Source: Hydnum rufescens UP504 (taxonomy: Eukaryota > Basidiomycota > Agaricomycetes > Cantharellales > Hydnaceae). From it: DNA of 33,556 nt. The position numbers were made by a program, and so were the translations under genes. Numbering within the stretch: position 1 is the stretch's first letter; every line of letters begins with the position of its first letter. The stretch is from the NCBI GenBank assembly GCA_014904985.1, contig MU129303.1, positions 1-33,556 of the forward strand, read 5' to 3'. Positions 1-9,471 of the stretch are shown here, piece after piece. Below the pieces are notes generated by a model. It had not been told where the DNA came from. It searched no databases and saw only the letters and a list, made by a program, of their open reading frames with translations.

Positions 1-265
1 CATATACTCTTTCTTGTGGTATGTAATCTACATTTGGCTTTCATGATAGGGGTTGACTGAATTAGCCTCATTCTGCTAGATGCAGAGGTGAAGTTCTTTG
101 CATTACTAGAGTTGCATCACCTGCATGATTTGGTAGAGGCTTGGCAGAGGCATTCATCAGCAATGCTTGGAGTGATGGCCAGATTGGCTGGATGAATCTT
201 CCTGAGTGGCCTCCTCCCCTTTGTTATGGTAGGATTCAGATACTGTGTGGGCCTGTGTCCCCTGT

Positions 266-423
266 GGCAAACTCACTGACAGGTGAGCTGTGGATGGGGT
301 CTCAGATGCTGCAAGCTCAGATGATGATGAAAATGGGAATTAGAAGATGCACCTGTGCCGCAAGACATTGCATTCTTAGCTGCTCTTGATGCTCTTGAGG
401 AGTTAGTTGGGGATGATGCATGA
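266..423 (+). pseudogene. decayed C-terminal coding tail, family unknown
   Basis: A short reading with protein-like composition can be followed here. It has an acidic stretch SDDDENGN (about 317-340), then after a one-base frame shift near 341 the segment EDAPVPQDIAFLAALDALEE, closing at a TGA (421-423). One internal TGA (284-286) sits where CGA would restore Arg. This looks like the end of an old protein gene, perhaps a transposase, but no diagnostic motif remains. It lies in CpG-poor sequence with no visible promoter or second domain. I cannot name the family. Confidence 0.25.
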
Positions 424-1020
424 ATTGTTCTATTTGAATGTAATATCTTGTATTTTGTAAACTATGGTTGGTTTAACTTGGAAAAAAAATAGAGATCTGA
501 GTTCTGTGTGTCCTACTGTGGATTTGGGACAAGTTCACACATTTGGGCCCCACTTGGGCCCCATTGCATTGATACTGCTCTTTAACTTTGGATTTGGCCC
601 TAGTGGGCCCAGTATTGTAGGACCTACTTAGGTACCAATTCATGGCACAGATTTGGTACCTAACATAGGTAGTCAATGTGGTTGACCAGCCTGGCATGCA
701 GGGGATTGTTGATATGGCACATGAGAATCTGATGATGCAAGATGTGCCACTCAGAACCTTTCAATGAGATGCATTTGCAAAGGCATACCTTTGCAAGCAT
801 GGCTCAAAGTCTTCCTGAGTGACATGTTGTCATCTCTCTCTCAGAGTGGGTACATTGCTTGATTGGAGGGGAATCCTATAAAATCAACCATGGCTCAATA
901 ATGGATTGATATTGAATCTTACCCTCTTTGTTCTTGCCCATGACTTTGATAATTTCATTGATGCATGAACCTGTCAATAAATAGCATCAGCAAAAATTTC
1001 TGGAGGATCCACTTAGTGCA
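424..1020. other. gene-free, CpG-poor flank
   Basis: No reading frame here has convincing protein character. The stretch has several GGGCCC clusters (about 545-612) and an inverted pair of GGTACC-type sites around 631-661, which could be remains of a small inverted-repeat element, but no ends or target duplication are visible. Confidence 0.4.
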
Positions 1021-1025
1021 CTACC
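1021..1025 (+). repeat. target site duplication CTACC, left copy
   Basis: CTACC lies directly before the TGTAATA end of the left LTR and recurs at 12671-12675 directly after the right LTR. This fixes both ends of the gypsy element and shows the two LTRs belong to one insertion. Confidence 0.93.
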
Positions 1026-1591
1026 TGTAATATTGCATTACTTTATCTACCATCCATACTCCATGTATATTATGTAAGAGCATGGCCACTGAGGATTCTA
1101 AGTCCCCGCGGCAGTGGAATCAAATTTACCTTTTTGCCCGGACCTCGCAGCTCACACTCAAACCATGAAACTGATGCAGCCATGCCTCGACCCTGCAACT
1201 GAGTCGCATAACATCTATAACGCATCAAGACACGTGATCCATCACCATAGAGCATGGGGCAGAGATGAATAAGGAGAGTCACGTACAAGGCGACTCTACT
1301 AGGTGAGTGCCGTCTTTTAGGATCTAAACTAACCCGCCACTTCATCCCTAGATAGTAACTGAGCCCCTTGGCCAGTTACTACCACCCATTCTCCAATCCC
1401 CTCCTCTCCTCTCGTTTCTCCCATGCCCGAAGCGAAGCCAGTGCCTAGCTTCATTCGTGGTCCTCCCATTTGAAGCAGTGCTTAGAACGGTTGGAGTATC
1501 CTTTCTCTTCTATTCACAGATACGCCGAATCTGCCTCGTCTAATGACGACAAATACCGCGGTCCCTCAAAGTCAAGGACCACGTTATTACA
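1026..1591 (+). repeat. 5' LTR of gypsy element (566 bp)
   Basis: It begins TGTAATATTG and ends GTTATTACA, giving 7-bp terminal inverted repeats TGTAATA/TATTACA. It aligns with 12100-12670 along its whole length. By eye about 30 dinucleotide positions differ, nearly all in the pattern CG versus TG or CA, plus a few small indels. Confidence 0.93.
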
Positions 1592-1592
1592 T

Positions 1593-1607
1593 TGGTTCCC
1601 TCTAGCC
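1593..1607 (+). other. primer binding site, gypsy element
   Basis: TGGTTCCCTCTAGCC starts two bases into the internal region, at the position and with the leading TGG expected for a site pairing with a tRNA 3' CCA end. The primer tRNA is not assigned. Confidence 0.6.
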
Positions 1608-1696
1608 GACAAGGCAGTTGAACCAATTTCACCCATGACATCCCGCAACTCCCAGTTAACTCTCTGTCTCCCTCCCTTATCTCTCGAAATGAGTAA

Positions 1697-2842
1697 ATGG
1701 GTGAAGACACCCAAGTTAAACCCGCATATGGCAATCCTGCACCACATCCTGTCGTCCAGCATGATGATGTGCTCTATCATGCTACTACACATGAATGCGT
1801 AGCTATCCCACCCCAACTATGCTTGATGGAATGCTATCGGGAGATCACACAATGACTGGACGAGCCAGTAAACGAGTATATGGACCTGTTCTTGGCTGCT
1901 CCTGTCACCACCTACCAGTTCCTCATGGTGTGGACGAAGTTTGCTCCAGCACGATATAACTCTATGTACTTCATGTATGATGAGGAGCTTCAGGAGTGGC
2001 ATATGGATCGGGAACTCCTCATTATGGTCCAAATGGGCATCGAGAGGCTACAGAATGTCATCTCAGATGTTATAGCTATAGTAGGAAATGAGGACCATCG
2101 CTTTGTAATAGACCATGAAGGGAAATTAGCAGAACAGTTGTGGATGTCCAAACGAATCGAAGAATTGAGGATGGCCGACAAACTGCTAAAGCTAAGGGTT
2201 GAGCTGATGTTCACTCAGCTCTATAAACTAAGGAAGTTACACCAGGGCGAAAGCCTATCCACTCCAATGGCCTCTGAGGATTCCCTTCCCCCTACGCCTG
2301 AATTAAGAGAGTGCCTATATAAGGCATGGCACGATCCCCACCTCCCCACAAAAAGGGTGGCTCGAAGAGCATTAGCTTTGGGTTGGGAAGCAATCCAAGG
2401 CGATATTGATGGGACATGCCCCATAATACAGGCGACGAGGCACCCGTTCGTGGGCAACCAAGCCATGAAGTACACAGAATATGACGTAAGGTTGGAGGAG
2501 GCGTTGGACATACAGCCACTCCCTAGAGTGGACACTGACCCCCATGGCTTAGGCCTCTTCATGCCAAGCTCAGACTTCGAGGAGCCTAGTGGGGATGCTA
2601 GCTTCGACCCCTCCCACAGTCCGAAAGCAGGCCCTGGCTCTATCATAAATCTGCCAGCCTGGCCCACTCCTCCTTCCAACCAGACGAGACTGGGGAACTC
2701 GTCCACGTATCGGGCCTCATCCATCAATCTTGACACATCCCTGTTGACATGGCAGGACATCCCCCTCCATGATTCGATGCCTGGGGAGTCAGCTACCCCC
2801 ACGCTGAACCCTCATAATCAGCTTGCGGTCCTCTCGCAGTGA
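1697..2842 (+). pseudogene. N-terminal gag-region reading frame of gypsy element
   Basis: The frame opens at ATG 1697, just after an in-frame TAA, and runs to a TGA at 2840-2842, with one internal TGA at 1853-1855. From 1880 onwards it is uninterrupted for 320 codons. The protein is hydrophilic and helix-rich in its first half (roughly codons 60-175, for example QMGIERLQNVISDVIAIVG) and proline/serine-rich later. I recognise no catalytic motif. After 2842 the same frame continues, past a second TGA at 3047, straight into the recognisable gag. The simplest reading is that this was the N-terminal part of one long Gag of about 960 codons. A separate ORF1 ending at 2842 cannot be excluded. Confidence 0.55.
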
Positions 2843-3058
2843 GTTTCCATGCTGGGGGAAGGGTTGAGGAATGTCCTTTGGACCCCTTTGAAGTCACAGG
2901 CTCCAATAGGAGAACCCATGGGATCTTGGGAGATGGGGCCCATAGTCGGACGCCCCATGGGGAGACATCCTAGTGGAGACTCCCCCATGCTCCGACCTCC
3001 AGGCCCTTCTCATGCTTGCTCGCCCCTAACCAACTACCTGATTGGATGAGCAAATGCT

Positions 3059-4591
3059 GTGGGCGAAGGAATCAAGTACCCCGGTGTTGCTTGGGACTCG
3101 GTTATGGATACCCCTGCCCTGCCAGCCCTGGGAGCCATGAGAACCCACAACTACTACATGAACTTGGTCAAGGCAGCCCCATTCTCCCTATCCTGCACCC
3201 TCTTTTCACGCAATCCGGTGGGTCTCTCCCCATCGGAGCTGGAAGGTCCATCCACCATCCCTACGTCCTCCCAAGGCTCCTCCCAAAAAGAAAGTTGTGA
3301 ACCTCCCGTGGAGGATCCCAAGGGCAAGAGCCCCCAGCCTCCTCTTCCTCCCCACTCGGCTAGCTCAAAGGAAGGCAGAGGTGGGCTGCCAGATGATGAC
3401 AGCGGATCTGGGAATGGAGGAGGAGGCCTGGGACAAGGAGGCCCAGATCCGGGGCTCCCTCCCAACGGAGGATCCTCGAGCCCAAGCAGTCCTCCAGGCC
3501 CTCCCAGACCTCCTGGGCCACCTGGATCATTGTCCAATGCTCCCCTGCCAGGTGTGACCTGGGACAATCGACTGAAATGGACAGCAGTGCCGGAATGGGA
3601 TGGTGATCAGGAGACCGCGATTGATTGGCTCTACAAGTGCAGCAATCTCGTGAGCTTGGGCCCAGCAGTGGAAAGCCAGATAGCACAGATAGCTACCTTC
3701 CGGTTCAGAGGAGCCATCACCATGGCCTGGTGGGCTCATTCTGCCCCAGTCAAGCACTCCATCCTGCAGTCCTGGGATAATCTGCGGGAATGGGTGCTAC
3801 ATCACTATCTGGGAGAAGCTTGGTACACAGCCCAGCAACTTCAATATAATGAGGAAACTTTCCATAGCGCCAATCACCCTGACGAATCACCAGCCAAGTA
3901 TATCCAGTGGCATATCCTCCTCTCGCACATCTTCCTACGCTTCACCCCCAACAGCCTGGAGGAAATGGCGTCAGTAATGAACACTCCTACTGAATGGGAT
4001 GTTGTACTAAGATGGAGCGATAGACCTCCGATCGAATCAGTTCTAATGCATGCCAAACAGTTCGAGGCGACGCTAGTGACACAGTGGAGGTCAACACAAC
4101 ACTATAGACATCGCCAAGACACTAGGACCCCAAGGAGAGCGAACTTTGTCACACAGGAAGACATGGTGGAAAGAGCTGAAAGAGAGTCACTGCACTCCCA
4201 GTACAGTGATGACCCAGAGGGAGCCTTCTTCTACTCTAGTGAGGAAGCAGAAGAAGGGAAGGCTCTCTCGACAGCGTTCAGCATAGGAAAACACCCAGGC
4301 GGTAAATCCTATTGACCGCCCCGTCGCTCCTACCCACAGGGAAAAAGAGCAGACAACGTTGAAAAGACATACCCTTACCCATGGGACGACACAGTGGTCA
4401 GCCATCACAAACCCAGCCAGAAGTGTTTCGCTTGCGGCAGCAAGAAACACTGGGTTAGGGACTGTAAGCACTTCAGGGCGTATTCCAACCATCTGGAAAG
4501 GAAGACGCTTAAGAAAGAGCATAGGCGATATGAGACACCTGACTACAAAGCAGCCTACTCAGTAATGGTCGACGCTACGCCAAATTTTTAG
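3059..4591 (+). pseudogene. gag: Gag polyprotein (capsid region and CCHC zinc knuckle)
   Basis: The frame is open from before 3059 to TGA 4313-4315, and continues in the same frame to TAG 4589-4591. A Pro/Gly/Ser-rich linker (about 3290-3540) precedes a retrotransposon-gag-like helical region (about 3555-4090, with WDGDQETAIDWLYKCSNLVS and the AWWAHSAP segment). The zinc knuckle CFACGSKKHWVRDC (C-x2-C-x4-H-x4-C) lies beyond the 4313 TGA at about 4426-4470, so that stop removes the nucleic-acid-binding domain from this copy. Gag forms the particle that packages element RNA. The terminal TAG directly follows a -1 slippery heptamer, so it appears to be the native Gag stop, unlike the TGA stops. 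Confidence 0.82.
4582..4588 (+). promoter_or_regulatory. -1 ribosomal frameshift slippery heptamer A AAT TTT
   Basis: Read in the gag frame the codons are CCA AAT TTT TAG, so 4582-4588 is a correctly phased X XXY YYZ heptamer directly before the Gag stop. The protease-polymerase reading continues in the -1 frame (TTA GAC ATG GGA from 4588), and no other device joins gag to pol. I did not fold the downstream RNA, so a stimulatory structure is not shown. Confidence 0.75.
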
Positions 4592-5483
4592 ACATGGGAC
4601 TAGCTAAATTAGCTTCATTGCCTAGTCCCCTTGTATCACAGCGGAAGCCCTCATACATAGAGGCGCATAATGAATTGCTACATAATGTAAACATAGTGAC
4701 AAATAACATGCAGCCCCCTCCTCCCATCAAAACTTCTGATGAGCGACCTGGGAAGCCACCTGATGAGTTGAGAAAGGAAGAGCAAGGAGAAAAGGTGCAG
4801 AAACTCATGGCCATGGCCACGAAGCCATCATCTGCAATGGAGGCCCTGCCCCACCCTGAAAGGACACTGGACGCCCCTCCAGTGAGGGTTATCTGTTGTC
4901 GGAAAGCCAGGACCACACCTCCTGGTAAATCAGCTCTCAGGATTACCATGCTGAGCGTGCACAATGGCCGTCTGGGAACACCTTTGAGTTCCCCCATGCA
5001 GCTACAACTGGACTCGGGGGCCGATATCACTCTAATATTGGAAGAGTGTTACAATGCTCTAGAGCCCGCCCGAAACTGCAAAAAGGCATGAAGCTCAGCC
5101 TTTTTGAACTCACTAATCAGGTGAAGATTCTAGGGTTCATCAACCTACAAATTTTCATGCCCACAGCAGATAACCGAATGCTGGAATTCATGGAGGAGGC
5201 CTACGTAATTCCGGGCATGAATGTTCCCATACTACTGGGGGAGGATTTCCAAGTCAACTACAAGATCTCTGTATTAAGGACAGCACAAGAGATGCGCTTG
5301 TCGATCAACCAGCCCGGAGAACGATTTGATGTCTTGGCCCACTTGACTCCCCCTTGGGTGCAGGAGTTCCAAGTCTGCCCTCACTACCCTCCAGGGATTA
5401 GGAACCGCACTGCATACCTGGCTGCCTCTAGGAACCCCGGCAGCATCCAGGAACATATTGGCCCCATGCTGCGCCTGTTGTGA
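4588..5483 (+). pseudogene. pol (PR): Pol N-terminus and retropepsin-like aspartic protease
   Basis: The frame entered by the -1 shift carries a charged linker, then LQLDSGADITLI, whose D-S-G (about 5011-5019) is the catalytic triad of retroviral-type aspartic proteases. That frame ends at TGA 5089. The rest of the protease fold (GMKLSLFELTNQVKILGF, then VPILLGEDFQ near 5223-5252) is in a different frame, so an indel lies between about 5055 and 5085. The downstream frame ends at TGA 5481-5483 but continues beyond it into the RT segment. The enzyme would cut Gag and Pol into mature parts; this copy cannot make it intact. Confidence 0.85.
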
Positions 5484-6656
5484 GCGGCTACGGACGTGAG
5501 GATCCGCCCTGGATGGGTCACCAGGGTTCCCGTGAAGGGCCCAGTATCAGGTCGCAGTGAGTGGTTCATGGAGAGAGTGATCCTCCCCACTAGCAATGGA
5601 TGCTTCCTAGCAGCCCCCTCAGCACTGATCAAAGTGGAAGGGCTGGTAGTGGCAGTGGCCAACACATCCCCTTCAGCAGAATGGATTCAGAAGGGCAATG
5701 TGCTGGGCGTCCTACATGACCCGGAGCAATACTTCAACAGAGCCACAGATGAGGAGCAAACTTTGCACTTACAAGCCTACGCGCAGGTAGTACAAAAGAT
5801 CACCCAAGGATTGTTGGGAGACAAGGACTTAGCGGATCAGGCATTAACAAAGTTGCACACGTTGGAGATTCCCCCCGAGCCAGACGGTCCGGACGAGCTT
5901 TGGGGCCCCAAGACATCTGAGCCCACAGATCCCGCGATATACGATTTGAAAAAGCTAGAGGAGCTTATTGATATAGCTCCAGACGCTCCCCCAGAAATCA
6001 AAATGAAGACCCTAGCTCTCATACGTAAGCATCTCCAGGCCTTCGGATTCGACAACCACCTGGGAACCCTACAGACGATTGCCAAAATCTGCATGAAGGA
6101 AGAGGCTCACCCAGTTTCCATGCCTATGTACAGAGCCTCGCTGGCGAAACGGCAGGTAATCGATGAGCAAATGGACAAGTGGATCCACCAAGAAGTCGTG
6201 GAACCCTCAAAGAGCCCCTGGGCCACGCCAGTAGTGATAGTGTACCGCAACGGGAAGCCTAGATTCTGCGTGGACTACAGGAAGCTCAACGCTATGACTA
6301 TACCAGACGAATTCCCTATCCCACGGCAAATGGAAATCCTACAAGCCCTATCCGGATCACAAGTCCTATCTGCTCTCGACACCCTTGCCGGATTCCACCA
6401 GATGAAGATGCATGACAAGGATAAAGAAAAGACAGCCTTCCACTCTCATAGAGGACTCTGGCAGTTCAAACGGATGCCCTTCAGTCTGAGGAATGGCCCC
6501 TCAACCTTCCAGAGGATGATGCAATCCATCCTCGCCCCCTTCCTGTGGATATTCTCACTGGTGTACATAGATGATATAGTAGTATATTCAAATCATACGA
6601 GGAGCATTTGGACCATCTCGATCAGGTCCTGCAAGCTTGCACGGAAGCCAGATTAA
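5484..6656 (+). pseudogene. pol (RT): reverse transcriptase, fingers-palm
   Basis: Conserved Ty3/gypsy RT blocks are in order: a leading segment ending EEAHPVSMPMYRAS (about 6100), then FCVDYRKLNAMTIPDEFPIP (about 6265-6325), SALDTLAGFHQMKM, the KTAFHSHRGLWQFKRMPF block, and the catalytic YIDD (6564-6575). Just after YIDD the frame is lost. The thumb (EEHLDHLDQVL) continues one frame over from about 6594, as after a single-base deletion near 6592. The stop at 6656 is therefore out of the true frame. Confidence 0.93.
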
Positions 6657-7522
6657 CCCTAGTGCCGAAGAAGTGTCACTTTATGTACACCTCCATCCTC
6701 CTACTGGGACAGAAGGTCTCCCATCTGGGATTGTCGACCCATAAGGAGAAAATCAAGGCAGTCATGAGCTTGGCCCATCCCCATAATAGAATGACGCTCC
6801 AAATGTTTCTGGGAATGGCGGTTTACTTCTCGCATTTCATACCCCATTACTCAGAGCGGGCCATGCCATTATTTGAGCTGCTATGAAAAAGCACAAGCTG
6901 GATGTGGGGGGCTGAACAAGAACGAGCCTTCAAAGACGTTAAGGAAGGACTCGTTTCAGCCCCTGTACTTGGGCACTCCATGCCCGGAAAGCCATATCGT
7001 ATATATTCAGACGCCTCTGACATAGCAATAGGGGCTAGCTTGCAACAAGTACAGCTGATAGCCATATGAGACTTAAAAGGCACAAAAGTATACAACTGGG
7101 TCATTGATGCTCATGCTAAAGGCGAACCAGTCCCGAAGCTAGCCCATCAAGTCTCGAAGAACACTAACAACGTTCCTGACCCCAACTCTTGGGCTGAGAA
7201 TGTGGAAGACATGGTAGTCCACATTGAGTGGGTGATCGCCTACTGGAGAAGATCCCTAAAGTCAGCGGAAAGGAACTACTCAGCAACCGAGAGGGAGGCT
7301 CTTGGGGTTAAGGAAGTGCTAGTGCAATTCCAGCCCTTTATCGAAGGAGAGAGGAATATTGTGATCACGGATGACACAGCCCTGCAGTGGGCCCGAATCT
7401 ATGAGAATACCAACAGACGTCTAACGGCGTGGGGGGCAGTATTTGCAGCATATCCAGGCCTGGATATAGTTCATCAAGCAGGGATTGTACACTCAAATGT
7501 GGATCCCCTTTCCAGGTTATGA
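6594..7522 (+). pseudogene. pol (RH): RT thumb/connection and RNase H
   Basis: This segment continues RT after the frame shift with CHFMYTSILLLGQKVSHLGL, then enters RNase H. The acidic residues expected of RNase H are visible: D in YSDASD (about 7010), E in SATEREALG (about 7285), D in VITDDTALQW (about 7368) and D in NVDPLSRL (about 7500). In-frame TGAs at 6884, 7067 and 7520 interrupt it, each fitting a lost CGA. After 7520 the same frame carries a Pro/Ser-rich linker typical between RNase H and integrase, to another TGA at 7658. Confidence 0.9.
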
Positions 7523-7694
7523 CAAATTCCACTGCATCAGTCACCCGTTGAAGATACATCCCCCACTCTCCCAAGCCAACTCCCCACACAACCTCTATTC
7601 GCATGGGAAGAAGCAGTAGAGAGGAAACCAGCAGAATGGGTAGCGTTCCTAGTGACATGAGCCCAGGCCAAGGAGAAGGGAACATAGTTCCCTA

Positions 7695-9299
7695 GTGACA
7701 ACAGATGAGATGGAGGAAGCAGCAAGAAGGAGGGGCAAGTCATTCAACCCACCTGACCGGGAATGGATGCCTAGGACGTTAGACATCTCCATCAGCTTGG
7801 CAAGAACAGAGGCCTTCGTCAAGGGATATAAGGAAGACCCCAGCTTCAAGCAGCAATGGGAGGAAGCCGTCAGTGATGAATCAGACCTCTCAGCCATGCG
7901 ACACTTCTACAGGTCGGAGGAGGGCCTCCTCCTATTCCGCGATGCCAATTGGGTTGCTCGTTTATGCGTGCCCAGGTCGGAAGTCAGAAGGGTGATCCAG
8001 GAATCCCACAAGTCGCCATGGGAAGCTGCCCACACAGGATCCTCCAGGTTATTCCATAAGCTAGCTGCAAGATTCTACTGGCCAAGAATGTGGGTGGACA
8101 TAGTAGAATTTACGAGGATGTGTGATGTCTGCCAGAAAACCAAGCCAGACAAATGCGGACCCATGGGGAAACTATGCCCGCATGCGATCCCTCTACTCCC
8201 ATTCGAAGTAGTGACCCTGGATCTGATCACAGGCCTCCCAACGTTGTGAGGGCACAATGCAGTGCTGGTAATTGTGGATAAGCTCACCAAATTTGTCCAA
8301 TACATCCCCACCACCTCGAATTTGAAGCAAGAGGGGTTCGTGAAGCTGTTTGTCCAGCATGTGGCCCTGAAGTATGGCATCCCCCGCCAGATGATCGCTG
8401 ATCGGGACGCCAGGTGGGCCAAGTCCTTCTGGGCTTCAGTAGCCAAGCATCTAGACTTGAACCTGCTCCTCTTGACCTCACACCACCCCCAAACCGATGG
8501 GCAGACTGAGAAAGCCAATGACACATTGGAAGTGGCCCTACAAGCGTACACTGCTGGGAATTGCAGCTCCTGGGCCCAGTGGCTAGGGATGCTGGCAATG
8601 GCTCATAATGCAACACCACATTCTTCCATGGGCTACTCGCCCTTCTTCCTGCTGCATGGGTATTCTCCACAGACACAAGCAGTAGCAATAGACCCAGTAA
8701 GGAGAGGCATTGAGCGATTCGAACTCAACAACATAGCAGCTGCAGCTTTCATCAATGAGCTCGAAGTACATCAATCCCGCATGAGAGATGCCCTAGTACG
8801 AGCTCAAGCCAGGCAAGCCAGGGCCTACGATCTCAAGAGATGTGATGAGGAATTCAAAGAAGGGGATGAGGTTCTAGTGAATCCTCACTCCTTGGAGCTA
8901 GTAGACGTACAAGGGATGGGGAGAAAGCTAGTACAATGGCGTATAGGCCCGTTCTTAATTACAGAAAAGATCAACCCAGTGGTTTATCACCTTCAGCTGC
9001 TGCCTGAGTATAGGATGCACCCAGTAATAAACATCCAGCATTTAATGAAGTACTACCGGGACAAGCAAAGCGGGGGGCGAGCAAGGCTCCCGGAACTAAG
9101 GGAACTATCCACAGAGGAAGAATATGAAGTGGAGAAAATAGTTGGGCATAGGTATAACCCACAGAAGCAACAAAGAGAGTATCTCGTGAGATGGAAAGGA
9201 TATGGACCCAAACACGATATGTTCGAGCCTGAAGGGGGACTACAAAATGCATTCTCCAGGCTCAGGGAGTACCAGGGGTCCCTGAAGGAATGTGCTTGA
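7695..9299 (+). pseudogene. pol (INT): integrase with C-terminal chromodomain
   Basis: The frame is open from 7695 to TGA 8247 and again to TGA 9297-9299. The H-H-C-C zinc domain is seen at about 8005-8135 (HKSPWEAAHTG, then MCDVCQKTK). The catalytic core has D in LDLITGLP (about 8220), D in IADRDARW (about 8400) and E in QTDGQTEKAND (about 8505). The end carries a chromodomain (EKIVGHRYNPQKQQREYLVR, then WKGYG, 9135-9260), a module that in chromoviruses guides insertion to chromatin marks. The TGA at 8247 splits the core just after the first catalytic Asp. The stop at 9297 ends the conserved region naturally. Confidence 0.93.
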
Positions 9300-9344
9300 T
9301 GTACTTGCGGACCCCATGAGGCAACTGTGGAGCCCCCTCCTTCC

Positions 9345-9404
9345 CACTCTTCTCCCTCTCTCTTTTTCTCTCTCTCTCTCTCTCGCCCTTTCCTCCTTCT
9401 ATCT
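9345..9404 (+). repeat. CT-rich tract between pol and the extra ORF
   Basis: A pyrimidine tract with a run of CT dinucleotides lies about 70-130 bp before the first start codon of the downstream ORF. It is followed by GTAAGA (9406-9411) and CCACAG (about 9435-9440). CT-rich blocks are common before fungal transcription starts, and such a tract could also serve as a splice-acceptor region. Its role here is inferred from position only. Confidence 0.45.
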
Positions 9405-9471
9405 TGTAAGAGCACACCCCTCAGCCTCATCATCTCCACAGTCCAATCCCACCTCACTGTGAATAAGCCTG

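Noticed and set aside
2221..2802. 193-codon minus-strand ORF opposite the gag-region frame
   Set aside because: It overlaps a longer plus-strand frame of the element, has no motif, and retroelements code on one strand. Likewise 3154-3567 on the minus strand, opposite the Pro/Gly-rich Gag linker.
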